Positions 31,331 through 42,699 of a DNA stretch of 64,000 nt are shown piece by piece. The DNA comes from Bicyclus anynana (taxonomy: Eukaryota > Arthropoda > Insecta > Lepidoptera > Nymphalidae): assembly GCF_947172395.1 (NCBI RefSeq), contig NC_069097.1, positions 10,400,142-10,464,141 of the forward strand. Direction: 5' to 3'. The notes beneath the pieces were generated by a model. It was not told the origin of the DNA and did not search any database. It saw nothing but the letters and a program-made list of their open reading frames with translations. Within the stretch, counting starts at the first letter, position 1. Each line of letters opens with the position of its first letter. A program made the position numbers and the translations under genes.

Positions 31331-31458
31331 GACACCTTGATATTATTTTATAAGATATATTCAATCAAATATTCATAATAGGTACTTGGATTTTAAGAAA
31401 AAAAGTTTAGACACCACAAGCGACAAATTATAACCATTAGAATCAAGCCATTGATATC

Positions 31459-31524
31459 AAAAGCTATGTATCTCATACATACATACGGAGCAGTATCTCC
31501 GAAAAGCTATGTATCTCATACATA
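31459..31524 (+). repeat. 24-bp direct repeat next to SINE-B
   Basis: aaaagctatgtatctcatac-atac occurs twice, separated by atacggagcagtatctccg. The second copy touches the SINE-B head. Possibly a remnant of target duplication around an earlier insertion. Confidence 0.6.
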
Positions 31525-31765
31525 CTCCGTGGCGCAATGGTGTGCCCGGTGTATTTACAAGACGTAGATTAATTGGTCCAGGTCTGGCTGGTGGGAGGTT
31601 TCGGCCGTAGCTAGTTACCACTCTACCGGCAAAGACGTACCCAGCGATGTTTCGGTACGATGTCGTGTAGAAACCGAACAGATTTTCATCCTACTACTAA
31701 CAAGTTAGCCCGCTTCCATCTTAGATTGCATCATCACTTACCGTCCGATGAGATTGAAAAAAAAA
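31523..31765 (+). mobile_element. SINE-B, damaged head
   Basis: tccgtggcgcaatggtgtgc head, ggctggtgggaggtttcgg body, cattaccgtccgatgagattg-like end plus A-run. The gggttcgatcc B-box segment is deleted. Confidence 0.8.
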
Positions 31766-32653
31766 CTTAAGTCCTCGATTATTTTTATGTTTTCTTACAA
31801 CACCACGGCCAATGCCCATAAGCCTCTTAGGTCTTAACGTAAGCCGAGGTATGAGTCTGACAGGAGACATTTGGAAGCTTTTCATCCCTTCCGTTTCTCT
31901 AGCCTTAGAACTCGACTCTGGTAGAACTTACATGCTAACAGATATATCTAGTGTAGTAGTAGTTAACAAAGCAAAGCACAAAGAGTGCAATAGGTACGGT
32001 TATGTTCGACTGTGTTAGAAATTATTAAAAATATAAGAAATAGAAAACTTATTGGACTTTGTATCACCCAATTACAAGAAAAGTTTCCTTCTAAAGTAGC
32101 TAATAACGGTATTTAAATTTATTCGCTGTATATTCAGTTTGTTTACATAATTACCTCTGTAAACGAAACAACAAAATATTTAAATCTTTCGAGCCTTCAT
32201 TCGAGTTTTAGAGAGATTAACATTTGTTAGTTTCTCTAAAACTTCAACTCATTATAGAATGTTTAAAATTAATAATGACCAAGTAAAATATTTTTCAAGT
32301 AGTGGGTAGGTTGCTAAAACCTAGATTTCCAAATTTCAATTGAAGTATTTTATTAAAGGAACTCTATAGTCCGACCTTTTTATTATACCTATTATATTTT
32401 AATATCCATTGGCGCGAAGAGACAAGCGATGGTTCTACATAAATTAATTAACACAAAAAAGTGTGTTCCGAGACGTGTCGGCAAAAAACATTCGTGGAAT
32501 TGTGCACATTTGCCATTTGTTTTAGTGATTTCATTAGATTACATATTAAATGTTAATGCATTAAGATTGCTCATTCTGTTTTGTCTGTCTTTTCTTGTTA
32601 ATAGATATACGTTTTGACAGACGACAGTAAAAACAAGATATTACCTACTTAGA
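31766..32653. other. AT-rich unassigned stretch
   Basis: Short frames at 31812-32018 and 32429-32617 show no known motif. Nothing supported. Confidence 0.3.
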
Positions 32654-32661
32654 CATATGAA

Positions 32662-33106
32662 CAGTAGCGTACCCAGGGGCTAGGCGGTGTAGTGCCCCGG
32701 GGCACTCAAGCTCAGGAGGGCCTCGAATCCTTTCTAGAAAATCTCGATCGAACTTTCGAAAATTTCTCCCACTTTCAAAATAAATATGACAGGTTGCATA
32801 CCGACTTTAATCATGACAACTAAAATATAGCCTTTAATTTTTTCTTTGTCGTTTTATGCGCCTCTACATCAAAAATTAACTGTGATATTACAGTTAATTA
32901 TTTTTATTACCTACCCTGTGTGTGTACTAAAATTTATTATTTTTATTATCAACCCTGCAGTGCGCCAAAAGAGTTCATGATAAAAAAGCTTAGCATTTTT
33001 AAAGTATATTTAAAAAAAATTACTTTGTAAATTCTAACCTGTTTAAATAAGTAAGGCCCCATTTTTTATTTGCACCAGGGCCCTTGCTTACCTAGCTACG
33101 CCACTG
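32662..33106. mobile_element. hAT MITE with perfect 8-bp target duplication
   Basis: CATATGAA at 32654-32661 and 33107-33114 flanks ends CAGTAGCGTacccagggg / accTAGCTACGCCACTG. The length is 445 bp. The interior has no transposase frame. 8-bp duplication plus CAGTGGCG-type ends identify the hAT superfamily. Confidence 0.9.
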
Positions 33107-33114
33107 CATATGAA

Positions 33115-34008
33115 ATAGTCGTAGTTACCTCACGGCCGTCAGTCTGACGATAAATTACTTAGTAACGATGTTATTATTTTGTCTAGTAGATATAATTTTA
33201 TGATTATTTTAGTGTAACAATGTTGGTAAGAAACGTAACTACTTATCTATAAATTATAACCTTCAATGACATTCACATACTTCAGAGGTAAATTTATTTA
33301 GGTTAAGTTTTTATTAAGATCAAATTTAGAGATAGGTTTTAAAATTTTAGCTAAATCACTAATTGTGGAAGACGATCCGCCTTCGATTTAACCTTGTAGG
33401 TCTGTGCCTGAATATAATACGAGCCTCATTCTTAATTAAAATATAATAAAATATCATTTAGAAATTAAATTATTGCAGTTACAGCACATATTGTTTTTGA
33501 AATATGTAAAAGCTCTCGGGTGGTTTTCTGTCTTTCTAAATCAGCGGTTTTTTTTTGTTTTGTTTTTAGCTGCATCATCGAAATAAGTAAATAGCATCTT
33601 CATACCTACGATGGTCGTCCACTGACATGGCCTTTTCTTTGTAACTTCCAAATACTTCCATCCTAAGACTGCATCCAGCGACACCCTACTCTCTACCTTC
33701 ACCCACTTGGACTTCGGGAACCCAACATCCATCGGCTCCTCGAACTTTGCTAGAAATTAATATACCTACAAATAAACGGACAGTAATAAAATAGCGCGAT
33801 GAGGAAACATGAACATAAATTCTCAGTCAGCCAACACGAGGCAACAAATGACCTAGACAGATAGTTATCACGTCCGTCTGGGTCATAATTGTGTGCTAGA
33901 CAATTAAACTATCCACACAACGCTACTAAATACAATTTTTACCAGTTTTAGAAGTTCAACAGAGTTCAGTGTACACAAACACAATTCGCGTTTAATTTTA
34001 TCTATAGA
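33115..34008. other. Unassigned stretch
   Basis: A 63-codon minus frame (33541-33732) is the most protein-like item, but no motif is recognised and no splice context was verified. The rest is AT-rich. Confidence 0.3.
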
Positions 34009-34195
34009 CTAGCTGACGCCACGCGGTTTTACCCGCGGGGTTCCCGTTTCTGAAGGAATAAGGATAATATATAGCCTTCCTCGATAAATGGGCTATCTAA
34101 CACTGAAATATTTTTTCAAATCGGACCAGTAGCTCCTGAGATTAGCGCGTCCAATCAAACAAACAAACTCTTCAGCTTTATAATATTAGTATAGA
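34009..34195 (-). mobile_element. CTAG-Helitron, subtype 1, complete
   Basis: A|CTAGctgacgccacgcgg...tataatattagtataga|T. Standard length. Confidence 0.8.
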
Positions 34196-34205
34196 TACAA
34201 CAATA

Positions 34206-34392
34206 TGAGATACGTGATAGCCCAGTGGATATGACCTCTGCCTCCGATTCCGGAGGATGTGAGTTCGAATGCGACCCGGGGTATGCACCTCCAACTTTTC
34301 AGTTGTGTGCATTTTAAGAAATTAAATATCACGTGTCTCAGACGGTGAAGGAAAACATTGGGAGGAATCCTGCATACTTGAGAATTTTCTAA
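34206..34392 (+). mobile_element. SINE-A, 3'-truncated
   Basis: Head acgtgatagcccagtgg through B-box gtgagttcgaatgcg to acttgagaattttct; the final third is missing. Confidence 0.8.
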
Positions 34393-34861
34393 AGGTGAAT
34401 ACTTCAACAGAAATATTATTTAATCATGTTAAATATTAAAATTTGAATTTGAAAAAAAATTAGGCACTTAAAGGATATGTGAACGAATTATAATCTGATG
34501 GCGAAAAATTTTCATCACGATTATTCAACGAGTTATGCGTCAGTTAATAAACAATTTCAGTTAGCTAGAATAGTTCGTAAACAATCAAATCTTTCCTTTT
34601 CAACCCACTTCAAAAAAAGGAGGAGGTGCTCAATTCGAGTGTATGGTTTTTTTATTTAGACGACACGCCACGTTAACTTGACCATTTTAGGCGTCGCGTG
34701 TAGAACCAAGTCGGATCGATTATTTTATTATTGCTTAATGCATCCGTAACTGTTTTTGTAATAACCGGACAAATCAGATTAAAAAATTGATAGTTGATGA
34801 TCTAACAAAATATATAGACTCAGACTTAGATCTAAGACTTGACAGATGGACCATATTACAG
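34393..34861. other. Mostly unassigned
   Basis: 34600-34655 matches the cttcaaaaaaaggaggaggt repeat of 9675 and 24201. The rest is not recognised. Confidence 0.35.
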
Positions 34862-35050
34862 TGATACAGTATTTCAGCTGTAGCTTAGAGCTGAGGCAGC
34901 GCCCCATTCAGCTAAATGTTTAATAGTATTTAAAAATTATTAGACTAACTTATGCTTGTACATTCTCAAGTAATTTTAATATTTTTAATTACTTTGTAAG
35001 CTAGTAGATTGTAATTTCTCTTTTTTTGGCTAAATAAACGATTTTATTAT
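34862..35050 (+). mobile_element. LINE-like 3' end with ATT tail (target of the R4-like insertion)
   Basis: gctagtagattgtaatttct, ggctaaataaacgattttat and then an ATT run, the usual form of a lepidopteran non-LTR 3' end. Its ATT tail appears to be the TAA-repeat target of the element that follows. The tail resumes at 36844-36870. Confidence 0.5.
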
Positions 35051-36843
35051 TAATATTTTATTTTCTCTCTCATTTATTGATTACTTCTTTTTTTTTAAAT
35101 TTTTAACAATATAAGTATAAAATACAAAGCATTATTAAAAATTTATAAAAAAAATTCACCCTCCCGCTGCGGGACATTTGAGTGCCCAAGCAACCGGTGG
35201 TCAGGGCTCCAGAGTGAGGAACCTCCTCACAATACGCGCCGTCTCAAGAATCACTGCCTTTTGTATCCGACTCTTGATCCAACAGTTAAGCGAAAGCTTC
35301 TTAAGGTGTTGGTCGAAGCTTTTCGCTATAAGACCATTGACTGAAACAACTATCGGAACAATAATAGTTGACTCAACATTCCACATGGCGGTAATCTCGT
35401 GAGCAAGGTCCAAGTATTTTGATACTTTTTCCTTTTAGGCTTTAACCAGATTATCGTCATGTGGAACAGTAATATCAACAATTATTGCACGACGCACTGA
35501 CCGGTCGACTAGCACTATATCAGGTCTATTGGCTACAATATACCTGTCAGTGATAATCGTTCGGTCCCAGTAGAGCAATGCACTGCTATTTTCAAGAACT
35601 GACGCTGGGTCGTACCTATAGTAAGGCATCTCAAAATCGATAAGGTCATATTGAAGAGCAAGCTGTTGGTGGATTATCTTGGCTACTTGATTATGTCTGT
35701 GCAAGTATTCGCCGTTAGCAAGGTGAGAACACCCGGACACAATATGCCTGAGGGACTCCCCAGGACGATGACACGCCCGACAGATGTCTAGAGTGCCATC
35801 TTTCATAATGTGTTTCCGGTAGTTTCTCGTCTTTATAACTTCGTCCATAATTGCACAGACAAAACCCTCGGTTTCCCCAAAGAGGTCACCGAATTGCAAC
35901 CAAGATACAGATGTTATTTGATCTACATCCGGCCCAGTAAGGGCCTTGTAGAATCGTCCATGCAACTCCTTGCTCTTCCATATTGCCACACTATCTGAGT
36001 TACTAATTACTATAGGCTTGCGCCAGTTCTCCTTGCCTAGGGATAGCGGGGTAAGTCCCTTATCCACTGCAACGACATCCTGAAACATACTCACATTCAT
36101 CTTGAGAAAATGATCTCTGAGATTGCACACCTCACGATTATGGAGGTTCTTGGCGTTTAAGAAGCCACGTCCTCCATACTTGCGTGGGATGTATAATCTC
36201 ATTACAGATGAACGGGGGTGATGCATCCGGTATGACGTCAGCAGTTTGCGGACTTTACAGTCCAGGGAATCCAGTTCGGTTTGAGTCCACTTTAGAATGC
36301 CAAAAGTGTATATGAGTAAGGGCATGACCCAGCTATTGAAGGCACGCACCTTATTACCGCCTGATAAAAGACTTTTTAGGACTTTTTTCAGGCGGCCAAA
36401 GAAGCGTTCCTTCACTACCTGTTTCATATTCCCTGTCTCAATACCAAGTGCTTCTGTCATTCCAAGGTATTTATAGGTCTCGCCTTCAAGGAGTGATCTG
36501 AGAATGATAGTTTCTGAAATAACTATATTCTCGGAGCTCACTATCCTTCCTCGCTCTACATTGATGACCGCACACTTGTCTACACCAAATTCCATCCTTA
36601 TGTCATTGCTAAAGGTTTGAGTAATCTTCAGCAATGACACTAGGTCTGTACGCTTTGATGCATACAGCTTGAGGTCATCCATGTAAAGCAAGTGAGATAT
36701 GAGCTCACCACCCCTGCGAAGGCGAAAGCCTAGCCCTGAATCCCGCAGTAAAGTACTGAGAGGATTAAGGGCTAGACAAAACCATAAAGGGCTCAAACTA
36801 TCGCCCTGGAAAATACCTCGCCTAATCCCTATCAGTTCATTCG
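35051..36843 (-). mobile_element. R4/Dong-like LINE, 5'-truncated, inserted in a TAA repeat
   Basis: A minus-strand non-LTR element with a reverse transcriptase and a C-terminal restriction-like endonuclease. Its coding sequence begins directly at a TAA repeat (tttattattattattta, 36850-36866). Its 3' end meets ttttattattaa at 35043-35054. Insertion into TAA repeats is the known habit of Dong-type R4 elements. A second fragment of its 3' UTR lies at 51022-51080. Confidence 0.75.
35201..36843 (-). pseudogene. Reverse transcriptase plus REL endonuclease (truncated, one stop)
   Basis: About 548 codons in one frame, broken by a single in-frame TAA at 35435-35437. It opens in RT motif B (GIRRGIFQGDSLSPLWF). 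Next come motif C with the catalytic pair (LLYMDDLKLY), the thumb region (YKYLGM...) and a C-x2-C-x8-H-x4-C finger (CRACH...RHIVSGC). The REL-endonuclease core is RPDIVLVD then IIVDITVPHDD. After the stop it continues with KYLDLAHEITAMWNV. Motif A and everything before it are missing. In intact R4-clade elements the endonuclease nicks the target and the RT primes there. Defective here. Confidence 0.85.
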
Positions 36844-36870
36844 TTAATATTTATTATTATTATTTATATA
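36844..36870. repeat. (TTA)n microsatellite, 5' junction of R4-like LINE
   Basis: ttaatatttattattattat then ttatatag. Together with 35040-35055 it brackets the LINE in TAA repeats. Confidence 0.7.
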
Positions 36871-37245
36871 GGGTTCTTTTTCTATTAGGCACGCACATTA
36901 CCATATCACCGAGGTTTAGAATTAGACTACTCTTCATCTTCATACGAGAAATAGAGTGAATTATTTAATCTATTAATATCGTAAATTATCAATATTTTAA
37001 GAGAGCAACTTACTGCAGCGTTTCTGGTTTCCACTTCTCAGTAAGAATCTACCTTCCGAGGTATACTCAGACAAACATACTACGTACAGTCATAGAGTAC
37101 ATGTACATAAAGTGTTTTTCACATATCATGCTTTTCAGATAGCATGCTTTTCAGATAGCATGACAGTCACCTATATGACGTTCATAATATGTTTATTATC
37201 GCGGCAAACTTTCAACAGTGAAACGAACTGTCACCCGCACCATCC
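36871..37245. other. Unassigned; short 16-bp tandem
   Basis: agcatgcttttcagat is repeated twice at about 37128-37160 (with a partial third). Otherwise not recognised. Confidence 0.4.
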
Positions 37246-37404
37246 TACATGAAACGAACTGTAGGCTTGTTTTGTTTACTTCTGAAATGTTTATGTTTAA
37301 GTTTCAAAAGTAAACTACGTCTATAAATCTGAGTATAAAGTCTGATAAATTAACATACCTTCTGGTCTTTTACTTAAACATTATAGATGTAAACATTATT
37401 GTTT
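37246..37404 (+). repeat. Local direct duplication, copy 1
   Basis: tcctacatgaaacgaactgt, ttacttctgaaatgtttatg, and acttaaacattatagatgta all recur in order at 37629-37765. The two units lie about 383 bp apart and are separated by a SINE-B. Confidence 0.8.
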
Positions 37405-37416
37405 GCTTGTTTATAT

Positions 37417-37627
37417 TAACAAGTTAGCCCTTGACTACAATCTCACCTGATGGTAAGTGATGATGCAGTCTAAGATGGAGGCGGGCTAACTTGTTTGGAG
37501 GAGGATGAAAATCCACACCCCTTTCGGTTTCTACACGGAATCGTACCGGAACGCTAAATCGCTTGGCGGTAGGTACGTCTTTGCCGGTAGGGTGGTAACT
37601 AGCCACGGCCGAAGCCTCCCACCAGCC
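37417..37627 (-). mobile_element. SINE-B, head missing
   Basis: Runs from acaagttagcccttgactac and ctcacctgatggtaagtg to ggccgaagcctcccaccagc. It sits between the two copies of the local duplication. Confidence 0.85.
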
Positions 37628-37628
37628 A

Positions 37629-37765
37629 AATCCTACATGAAACGAACTGTAGACTTGTTTACTTCTGAAATGTTTATGTTTAAGTTTCAAAAGTAAAATA
37701 ATTACAATTTTGGTAAATTACTGGTCATTTACTTAAACATTATAGATGTAAAAGTATTTATAGTT
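37629..37765 (+). repeat. Local direct duplication, copy 2
   Basis: Repeats 37246-37404 with small deletions. Confidence 0.8.
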
Positions 37766-37814
37766 TGGTGCTGGAAAAGTACCACAGAATATATATTTAT
37801 GTGCTAAGTAGTGA

Positions 37815-37985
37815 GCCTCTGAATGTTCTTAATAGCCTCCGTCTAGACAGCTTTAGCAGAAGTAGCAGGCCGTCAACAAATCTACCGGCTAAAGTGTACA
37901 CGCGTCTAATTGCGACGCCGTAATCTGGACCTAATTGACACCATCGATAACCTGATGCTTCATCAAACACGCCACACATCATTTC
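37815..37985. promoter_or_regulatory. Moderately GC-rich unique region with GTCTAGAC
   Basis: GTCTAGAC at 37841-37848, preceded by agcctcc. No repeat recognised. The 61-codon minus frame here has no known motif. Confidence 0.3.
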
Positions 37986-38141
37986 AAAATCTGTGTTAAC
38001 GGATCATTAGATATTTTGGTTATAATTAAATTTAATAAAGGTTGACTTTGAATAAGTGTATCCATTTGTCTTATGCTAATGCTGTAGAATATTCTAGTTC
38101 CAGAAACATAAAATATCTAAAACGAGCAATATATAAATATA

Positions 38142-38344
38142 CTAGCTGACGCCGCGCGGTTTCACCCGCGTGGTTCCCGTTCCCGTAGGAATATGGGGAT
38201 AATATATAGCCTATAGCCTTCCTCGATAAATGGTCTATCTTACACTGAAAGAATTTTTAAAATCGGACCAGTAGTTCCTGAGATTAGCGCGTTCAATAAA
38301 ACAATCAAACAAACAAACTCTTTAGCTTTATAATATTAGTGAGA
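38142..38344 (-). mobile_element. CTAG-Helitron, subtype 1
   Basis: A|CTAGctgacgccgcgcgg...ttataatattagtgaga|T. Confidence 0.8.
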
Positions 38345-38363
38345 TTTTCAATATTATTTAATA

Positions 38364-38430
38364 CTAGCAAACTCTTTGCGGTTTCATCCGCGTAGTCCCC
38401 GTTTCCGAGGGAATAAGGAGATAAGGATGG
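38364..38430 (-). mobile_element. CTAG-Helitron 3' fragment
   Basis: A|CTAGcaaactctttgcgg, then ccgtttccgagggaataagg; the rest is missing. Confidence 0.55.
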
Positions 38431-38564
38431 CACTCGTGGCTTAATAATACTTTATTGGTAAAATTTGGTCTTAGCAATGGGCAGGCTATATTTTGTAAGA
38501 TTGTAACTAACCAATGGGCCTTTGCCATAAATAAAGAAAATTATTATTATTATTATATTATTAT

Positions 38565-38803
38565 AGTTCAAAGAGCTGATAGACATTGGGGTCCCCCAAG
38601 GTGCTGGAATAGTTGGCGACACCGCACTGGAAAACGCACTGGTCAAGTGGTCGACACCCCACTAGGTGGACCGAAGACATCAAGCTGGTTGCAGGGAGCC
38701 GCTGGATGCTGGCGGCTCGAAACCGTGGTGTTTGGAATTATAAGCAAGAGGCCTATTTCCAGCAGTGGATGTCCATCGGCTGTTAATGATGATGATGGTA
38801 GAT
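38565..38803 (+). mobile_element. RTE LINE 3' end, 5'-truncated
   Basis: Encodes the RTE C-terminus with frameshifts (PTRWTEDIK...VAGSRWMLAA pattern) and ends at gtccatcggctgttaatgat plus GATGATGG. Confidence 0.8.
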
Positions 38804-39275
38804 AACACATTTTAATGAAGCTAGAGACGAGACTTCGAAACTTTGTTAAAAGTAGTGCGCCAAGTAATGCACTTTGCTTTGCAATGCACAAGCGATGTCG
38901 GCTTTTTATCGTACTCGCATCAAAGCGTCAAGTCAACGTAATATGAAAAGATGTAGTTGCAAAGAAGTCTGGCACGTTGCTTCTGTAAATGTACAAGGAA
39001 GTGTACAAAGTCCGGTATTTAAATGTTCAATGTTAAGCTATTTATAGCACTGACATCATACCTAAAATGTATTAAATAATAATTACCAATCGGATCAATA
39101 TGATCCATCTGATGTTAGTGGCAATCTTCAATATTTTTAGCAGTGGATTAATGTTAACACTCGCTAGGAATCACGTCCTACAATGTCTTTCTTGTGTCTT
39201 TTATCCTGAGGCATAGATTTTAATGAAAAATGACTTATGGTAGTTATATCAACTCGGAAAGGAGTCGTCACTTCT
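38804..39275. other. Unassigned stretch
   Basis: Nothing recognised. Confidence 0.3.
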
Positions 39276-39572
39276 TCGTTATCAACCCATATTCGGCTCA
39301 CTGTTGAGGTTAAGTCTCCACTCAGAATGAGAGGGGTTAGGCCAATGCGGATTGGCAGACTTCACACACGCAGAGAATTAAGAAAATTCTTTGGTATGCA
39401 GGTTTTCTCACGATGTTTTCTTCACCGTTTGAGAACGTGATATTTAATTTCTTAAAATGCACACAAGTGAAAAGTTGGAGGTACATGCCCCGGATCTGTT
39501 TCGAACTCAAAATAATAAAGAACACCCTCCGGAATCAGAGGCAGAGGTCATATCCACTGGGCTATCACGGTC
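39276..39572 (-). mobile_element. SINE-A with ~20-bp insertion in the B-box region
   Basis: Complete from gttatcaacccatattcgg to ggctatcacggtc. aaaataataaagaac is inserted between the gaactc and accctccggaatc parts of the head. The tccaccacgctggccc segment is also missing. Confidence 0.85.
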
Positions 39573-39639
39573 ACTGCTTATAAAGCTGCATCGCACACTA
39601 ATCTGAATCGTATCGTAATCGCTTTGGGATAGCCTAGCC

Positions 39640-39990
39640 GGTAACCTGTGGTCGGCGAGCTGCCTCTGCATTCTGTAAAGTTACAGCGATGTGTCAACGC
39701 TCATTTCCATGGCAACTTCGTTCTTAGTGACATTTTATTTTGGCATCCCATAAAAATAAAGTTCAAATTGTAATAAAACTTGTTTTAGGCGAATACTACA
39801 TCGACATGTATAAAATAGGGGTGTGATTCCGCTATCTTATGCTCGTTAATATTCGCTTTATTATATTTCTATGAGTCAATAAAATATCACTAACCACGAC
39901 TTTGCCATTGGGAATGAGCTATGTCACATCGCTGTAACTTTACAGAATGCAGGGGCTGGGTGATGGCGAAGCGACGACTGGTAGAGGCGA
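39640..39990. mobile_element. MITE with 26-bp perfect inverted core
   Basis: gcattctgtaaagttacagc-gatgtg at 39668-39693 is perfectly inverted at 39925-39950. Similarity extends inward through gctcattyccatggcaa. The outer ends were not fixed. No coding capacity. Confidence 0.7.
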
Positions 39991-41231
39991 CGCTCTAAGT
40001 TGATATGTCTATTAGAGCACACATAATATCAACTAGAAAGGCAGTGTTTGTAGTTTCTCCGGCAATCAACTCTTCAGACTCAATGATTTTTCATTGTTCA
40101 GAATACAGCGATGCTTTTTGATTTATGAGCAATACAAATATTTTCCCATGACAAAAGTATAAAATCACTATATGGTTCTCCTGTTTAACTAATATCATAC
40201 CCGTTTATTATTATTTTATTATCTAACATAAAACATTAATGGACTTTTAATCTAAGATTAGATGCATCTTAGATTACAAATTGAAAAAAGCTTCGGAACA
40301 TTTAGTAGCGTAAAATTATTGATTGCTGTGTTCAATCAATTAGTCTGACTATTCGCATGAGTGATATATTGCACAAGATAGACAAAGGATGTCTTCGCGA
40401 GAATAGAATACTTTTAGTTATTATGTTTTGATTAATGAACGGAGCTGTTGTTGGTCTCGTAATGTTGACGACGAATGGAGCACTATCGGTAGATGTTATC
40501 AAAATGGTTATAGCATGTGATCATAAGACAGTTGTGCCAACATGTTATTTAAAATTTTAATCGATATACAGGATGTCACGTACTTAATAAAGGGATAAAA
40601 TGCAAATGGTGTATACACCACCTTATTATCTGAACCGAATTTGAATAATTTTGAAAAAAATCCCTAGGGTGATCAAGTTCTTTATTGAATTTTCGAATTT
40701 TCCTATATTGAATCAGTTTTTTCAATGTTGTAGCAGTATGTGGGCGTGAGTTCGAAGCCCACTTATTCATTTCAATAATGAATATGTTTGAAATTTTAGT
40801 CGGTGACCCAGCGGGAATCGGCTTGTACCTATGGACTCTTCGAAGCTGACTTATGTGATATAGTCTTAACTCTTACTAAGATCCGAATTAGAAACCAAGT
40901 TCTCCAATCTGTTTATTAGATGAAAAGTATTCTAAATACCCAATGAAATATTTCAATGAATATATTGGAAATAGGTTGCCTAAAAAAATTCAGTCTAGGA
41001 CATGATTATGATGATGTTCGGAAATCATCCACGACACATGAAATTTTAACTTAACTTTAATTCATTAACCAGACCAGCTACTAGTATCGATTTACCTTTA
41101 ACTTCTGCATATCGAAGTAAAACATCCGGTAAAACACGACAAAAATATTCGGTAAAACACCTTAACCAACCCAACGTTTGCATATTCTATAGGCTAAATG
41201 CTTTATAATTTCGCTAAATTAACACACATGT
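39991..41231. other. Unassigned stretch
   Basis: No repeat family or coding exon is recognised over about 1.2 kb. It is the longest such stretch in the middle of the window. Confidence 0.3.
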
Positions 41232-41895
41232 TTTTAGGGTTCCGTGCCTAATTGCAGAAGACCCATATTGACTACACTTTGATAAGCGTCTGTCCGTCAA
41301 TATATCTTGGTGACCCATGGACGTAACGATTTGATATTCTCTAAAAACTAAAGCAACGACAACTAACATTATCCATAGTATACTGAAGCAGGGTTGGTTC
41401 AGATGGATAACTTAAACGAAAGATACCAATAGCAAAATATGTATATTTCGACACTCAAAGAAATCAAAATGTAGGTACTCTTGATTGTCGAAGTGTCGAA
41501 CTATTCGTTGATCAAGAACTATTCTTCATAGTTCTTGATCAATGTTTGTCAGGTACTACAAATATTTAAAAGTCTTAAAACGATTTGTAATTTAATCAAG
41601 AATATAGTTTATTTATAGTACATAATCAATCACCGAGTTTAAGTAAATACCTGTATGCACCTTCACGGGTCTCAGCTGAAAATCAGCGCTGTGTATTGTA
41701 CTTTTTATGGATATGCTGAGCTGTACACCCTTTATTTTTAAGGGTTACAGACAGCCATGCTGTAATTAGGGTAGGTATCTGTAACTTTTAGATTTAAATA
41801 AATCTTTATAGAATCTAAAATTAATTTTCTTTCTTTTCTTCTTTCTCTCTTCTACTACGGAACCCTCGGTGGGTAGGTCATACTCGCACTTTATT
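41232..41895 (+). repeat. GGGTTCCGT-type dispersed repeat
   Basis: tttagggttccgtgcctaat at the left and ctactacggaaccctcggtg at the right form inverted agggttccgt ends. 41675-41860 inside it is a LINE 3' end like 3390-3605 with a CTTT-rich tail. Confidence 0.45.
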
Positions 41896-42301
41896 AAACT
41901 AACTAATAAATCAAGTAACTGTTGTCCAATGCATGTAGTTATCACAAAGTCGATCTTAAGCAGAGATTAAAACAAATAGTGTCGCGACGATAGACATCCG
42001 GTGGGACTGGTTCTTGATACGGTTAACTGAATGTAAACCGAACACGGTTTGGATTACATCGTCTTTTAATGTTCGCTCGTAAATTAATAAAAGATACCTC
42101 ACATTTCCTCTTTTTAACTTGTTGCCGTCAGCTTTTTTCAGTCTCCATTTTTAAAATTAAATTTATCAACCAGTACCTCAGACCAATTATCTTATATTGG
42201 ACTTGTATCGCACTCAAATTCACCAACAAAATTGTCGTTTTTTGAGGGGGAGGAGGTAAATTCACATATCGAAAATATTTAACACCAATAAATATATCCT
42301 G
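41896..42301. other. Unassigned stretch
   Basis: Nothing recognised. Confidence 0.3.
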
Positions 42302-42366
42302 TGTCCAAACATACAAGTTGTATGTTTGGACAAAATTTATAGTTGTATGATACAACTATAAATTTT
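42302..42366. repeat. Two back-to-back perfect palindromes
   Basis: 42302-42332: 15-bp arms (tgtccaaacatacaa) around a single g. 42332-42366: 17-bp arms (aaaatttatagttgtat) around a single g. Both are perfect and share one base. They could extrude as two hairpins or reflect local template switching. Confidence 0.9.
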
Positions 42367-42699
42367 AAATCGTTATTGATACACGTGTAATTTTAACACA
42401 ATGAAACATCGTTTCCATAGACGCTGTTTGTATGAAAACTTTAGATCATGATCATATAGATTTGATTAACCTCTAGCGAGGCAGGTCCTTTAGAAGGTAA
42501 TTGGAAGATAAGTACTCGTTGTTGCTCAGTGATTCGCGTATGTGGCTTTGGATCTTAAAGTCTTGGGTCGGGCTGTGACATATTGATATTTTATTTTTTC
42601 AAGCAACTCTCAATAAAAAAATCTCAGCCCGGGGCTTAAGCACAGGAAAATTGGTCGGACGTCAGAAATTCAGAATCACCTATAGTTTTTTTGGTGGTA

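Noticed and set aside
34862..36843. R4-like LINE and the sequence at 34862-35050 as one element
   Set aside because: The left piece reads as a plus-strand LINE 3' end with its own ATT tail, whereas the R4-like element is on the minus strand.
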